Assembly: GCA_017408535.1 (NCBI GenBank)
Contig: JAFQUL010000022.1
Location: 1-7,383, forward strand
Length of the DNA: 7,383 bases
Reading direction: 5' to 3'
From: Clostridia bacterium
GTDB lineage: Bacteria; Bacillota; Clostridia; Oscillospirales; CAG-272
The notes beneath the pieces are model-generated. The model worked only from the letters and a program-made list of their open reading frames with translations, had not been told where the DNA came from and made no database searches. This document shows positions 5,804 to 7,383 of this stretch, in pieces. The position numbers and the translations under genes are program-made. Position 1 is the first letter of the stretch; each line of letters begins with the position of its first letter.

Positions 5804-6700
5804 ATGGGCATAGTATTTAATATTCAGCGATATTCACTATATGACGGGCCGGGAGTACGCACGGTGGTATTTCTCAAGGGCTGTCCCCTCAGATGTATCT
5901 GGTGCCACAATCCCGAGGGACTTGATCCCGCACCTGTCCTTATGTTCAACCCCACCCGCTGTATCGGGTGCGGTGACTGCGCCGCGGTCTGTCCCGGGGA
6001 CAGACACGGCTTTACAGACGGCATACACACTGTAAAAAACAGTGACTGCCCCAGATGCGGAAAATGTGCCGATGCCTGCGTAGGCCGGGCCCTCTCACTC
6101 ACCGGCCGGGAAATGTCGGTGGACGAGATAATGAAAGAGGTAATGCGTGATGAATCCTTTTACCGTGAAAGCGGCGGAGGGCTTACCCTCTCCGGCGGCG
6201 AGCCTCTCTATCAGGCAGATTTTTCAGCCGAGATACTCAAGGCCGCGAAGGAAAACGGTTTACATACCTGCGTTGAGACCTCAGGCTTTGGCTCAAGCGA
6301 GAAGGTAAAGCTGATCTCGCAGTATACCGATACCTTTTTATTTGACTATAAGGCCACAGGCGAAGAGGAGCACAAGAGGCTCTGCGGTGTAAGCCGGGAG
6401 CTTATACTGAAGAATCTCGAAATGCTGTCCGCCGGCGGTGCAGATATAGTACTACGCTGTCCGATAATTCCGGGAATAAATGACACTGACGCGCATTTTG
6501 CCGGCATTGCAGAGACAGCAAAAAAGCACAAAGGAATAAGGGAGGTCCAGCTTGAGCCCTATCACCGACTGGGTGTATCAAAGGCAGAGCAGCTCGGCCT
6601 CAGTGATTATTACGATGGAAGCGTTCCCGAAAAGGAAGATATGGAACGCCACAGAGCTTTGATAGAAAAGCTCTCCCTTAAAAAGGTGACCATCAGCTAA
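5804..6700 (+). CDS. Glycyl radical enzyme activating protein (radical SAM, with two-cluster ferredoxin insert)
   Basis: This 298-aa activase would use S-adenosylmethionine and a [4Fe-4S] cluster to abstract hydrogen from the radical-site glycine of its partner enzyme. FNIQRYSLYDGPGVRT (5-20) is the family N-terminus. C27xxxC31xxC34 is the radical SAM triad, followed by WCHNPEG. C53, C56, C59, C63 and C82, C85, C88, C92 are two further CxxCxxCxxxC sets, a ferredoxin insert found in non-PFL activases (for example CutD or HpdA types) and absent from PflA. SGGEP (130-134) binds SAM; VETSG (157-161), DYKA (181-184) and RCPIIPGIND (218-227) follow as expected. The start fits the conserved N-terminus, but no good Shine-Dalgarno precedes it: the nearest G-rich run is inside the leader hairpin. 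The presumed partner enzyme follows 18 nt downstream, so activase precedes enzyme, the reverse of pflB-pflA. Confidence 0.93.
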   Translation: MGIVFNIQRYSLYDGPGVRTVVFLKGCPLRCIWCHNPEGLDPAPVLMFNPTRCIGCGDCAAVCPGDRHGFTDGIHTVKNSDCPRCGKCADACVGRALSLTGREMSVDEIMKEVMRDESFYRESGGGLTLSGGEPLYQADFSAEILKAAKENGLHTCVETSGFGSSEKVKLISQYTDTFLFDYKATGEEEHKRLCGVSRELILKNLEMLSAGGADIVLRCPIIPGINDTDAHFAGIAETAKKHKGIREVQLEPYHRLGVSKAEQLGLSDYYDGSVPEKEDMERHRALIEKLSLKKVTIS

Positions 6701-6702
6701 GC

Positions 6703-6709
6703 AAAGGAG
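6703..6709 (+). promoter_or_regulatory. Ribosome binding site that decides the GRE start
   Basis: AAAGGAG (6703-6709) touches an in-frame ATG at 6710, leaving no spacing, and lies 9 nt before a second in-frame ATG at 6719. The second is therefore the likely start, and the protein begins MTNYKNPDIR. Confidence 0.75.
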
Positions 6710-6718
6710 ATGAACAAT

Positions 6719-7383
6719 ATGACAAATTACAAGAATCCCGACATTCGTCTTGAATTCACCGAGCGAATGCAGAAGACAAAGGACGGTATCCACTCCCGTC
6801 TCAGAGACAGGAATCACCGCGAGGATACCCATATAAACGTGGTCAGTAACCACGGAATGAACCCCTTTGTAGACGTTTTTGAAGAGAATCCCGAGGATTC
6901 CTACGTCGTTAATCTTGCAAGAGGTATCGTCCGTTCCTGGCTCGTTACCGAAAAGGTGATCTTCCCCCACGAGGCGGTAGTAGGTATAGTCCGTCCCGAC
7001 TACCCCGTTTTCGAGCATTTCAGCTGGGGACTCGAGTTTAATGACGAGGCATACAAAGAGGCAGCGGATCCCGCGGCGGAGGCGGCAAGAACCGATAAGC
7101 TCCGCCACGTCCTTGAACCCTTCAAATCGGTAAATCTTCCCAACGGTCATGACAGATACGGAAAAGAGCTGTTCGATACTATACTTGACGAGCATGTTTT
7201 CTCCTTCGGCTACCAGGGACACACGATACCCAAATACACTACCCTTCTTGAACTGGGTCTTGACGGAGTACTTGAGAAGGTAAACTACTGGGCCGATAAG
7301 AACGTCAAGGACAAGGAAAGCGCCGACCTCTACGAGGCATACCGCATAATCGTTCGCGGTATGACAGAGCATCTTGAGTCCTA
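6719..7383 (+). CDS. Glycyl radical enzyme of the PFL-like family, N-terminal part (truncated by window edge)
   Basis: 221 codons are present before the edge, perhaps a quarter to a third of a typical 750-850-aa enzyme. The N-terminal PFL-domain character shows in NLARGIVRSWLVTEKVIF (65-82), VVGIVRPDYPVFEHFSWG (87-104), and GYQGHTIPKYTTLLELGLDGV (164-184), which resembles the GHTxPDYExxLxxGLxGI block of dehydratase/lyase-type glycyl radical enzymes. The catalytic Cys and the C-terminal Gly loop are outside the window, so the reaction cannot be read. Pairing with an activase that has a ferredoxin insert argues against classical pyruvate formate-lyase. Candidates include a diol or glycerol dehydratase, C-N or C-S lyase, decarboxylase, or an uncharacterised class. 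No microcompartment-targeting extension is obvious at the N-terminus; it is cytoplasmic by default. Translation is led by AAAGGAG at 6703-6709. Confidence 0.85.
   Translation, partial: MTNYKNPDIRLEFTERMQKTKDGIHSRLRDRNHREDTHINVVSNHGMNPFVDVFEENPEDSYVVNLARGIVRSWLVTEKVIFPHEAVVGIVRPDYPVFEHFSWGLEFNDEAYKEAADPAAEAARTDKLRHVLEPFKSVNLPNGHDRYGKELFDTILDEHVFSFGYQGHTIPKYTTLLELGLDGVLEKVNYWADKNVKDKESADLYEAYRIIVRGMTEHLES

Noticed and set aside
6578..7372. 264-aa minus-strand open frame opposite the activase end and glycyl radical enzyme
   Set aside because: The plus-strand frame has clear family motifs and a strong ribosome site; the antisense frame has neither and is a codon-bias shadow.

Overview
The window looks like chromosome of an anaerobic, low-to-mid-GC Firmicute, most likely a gut or rumen Clostridia of the Ruminococcus/Oscillospiraceae type. 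This rests on a glycyl radical enzyme with its activase (oxygen-labile chemistry), consensus TTGACA/TATAAT-type promoters, Shine-Dalgarno-led genes, and a GC-rich palindromic repeat of a kind I associate with such genomes. The genus is inference.

Layout. Bases 1-344 hold no gene. They carry a tandem array of a roughly 107-bp repeat whose two complete copies fold into the same three-way junction, a GC-rich palindromic insertion in the spacer after a partial copy, and an 11-bp tandem duplication abutting the glmS stop codon. Bases 345-4252 are a minus-strand cluster in transcription order: a 222-aa left-handed beta-helix protein resembling the GlmU acetyltransferase domain, then glmM, then glmS. 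The first two are 2 nt apart and glmM-glmS are 54 nt apart, so one operon is likely. Bases 4253-4422 are a divergent intergenic region with a good plus-strand promoter. Bases 4423-5715 encode an AI-2E family membrane protein. A second near-consensus promoter (5736-5764), overlapped by an inverted repeat and followed by a hairpin at the predicted 5' end of the transcript, leads into a glycyl radical activase (5804-6700) and the N-terminal 221 residues of its presumed glycyl radical enzyme, cut by the window edge.

How the genes work together. GlmS makes glucosamine-6-phosphate, GlmM isomerises it to glucosamine-1-phosphate, and the beta-helix protein could be the N-acetyltransferase for the next step towards UDP-GlcNAc and peptidoglycan; it has no uridyltransferase domain. 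The activase/GRE pair is a separate anaerobic module. The activase has a two-cluster ferredoxin insert, which pyruvate formate-lyase activase lacks, so the partner is probably not classical PFL; its substrate cannot be read here.

The least explained feature is the structured repeat array at 1-324: two stems change sequence between copies while keeping perfect pairing, and one hairpin is identical.
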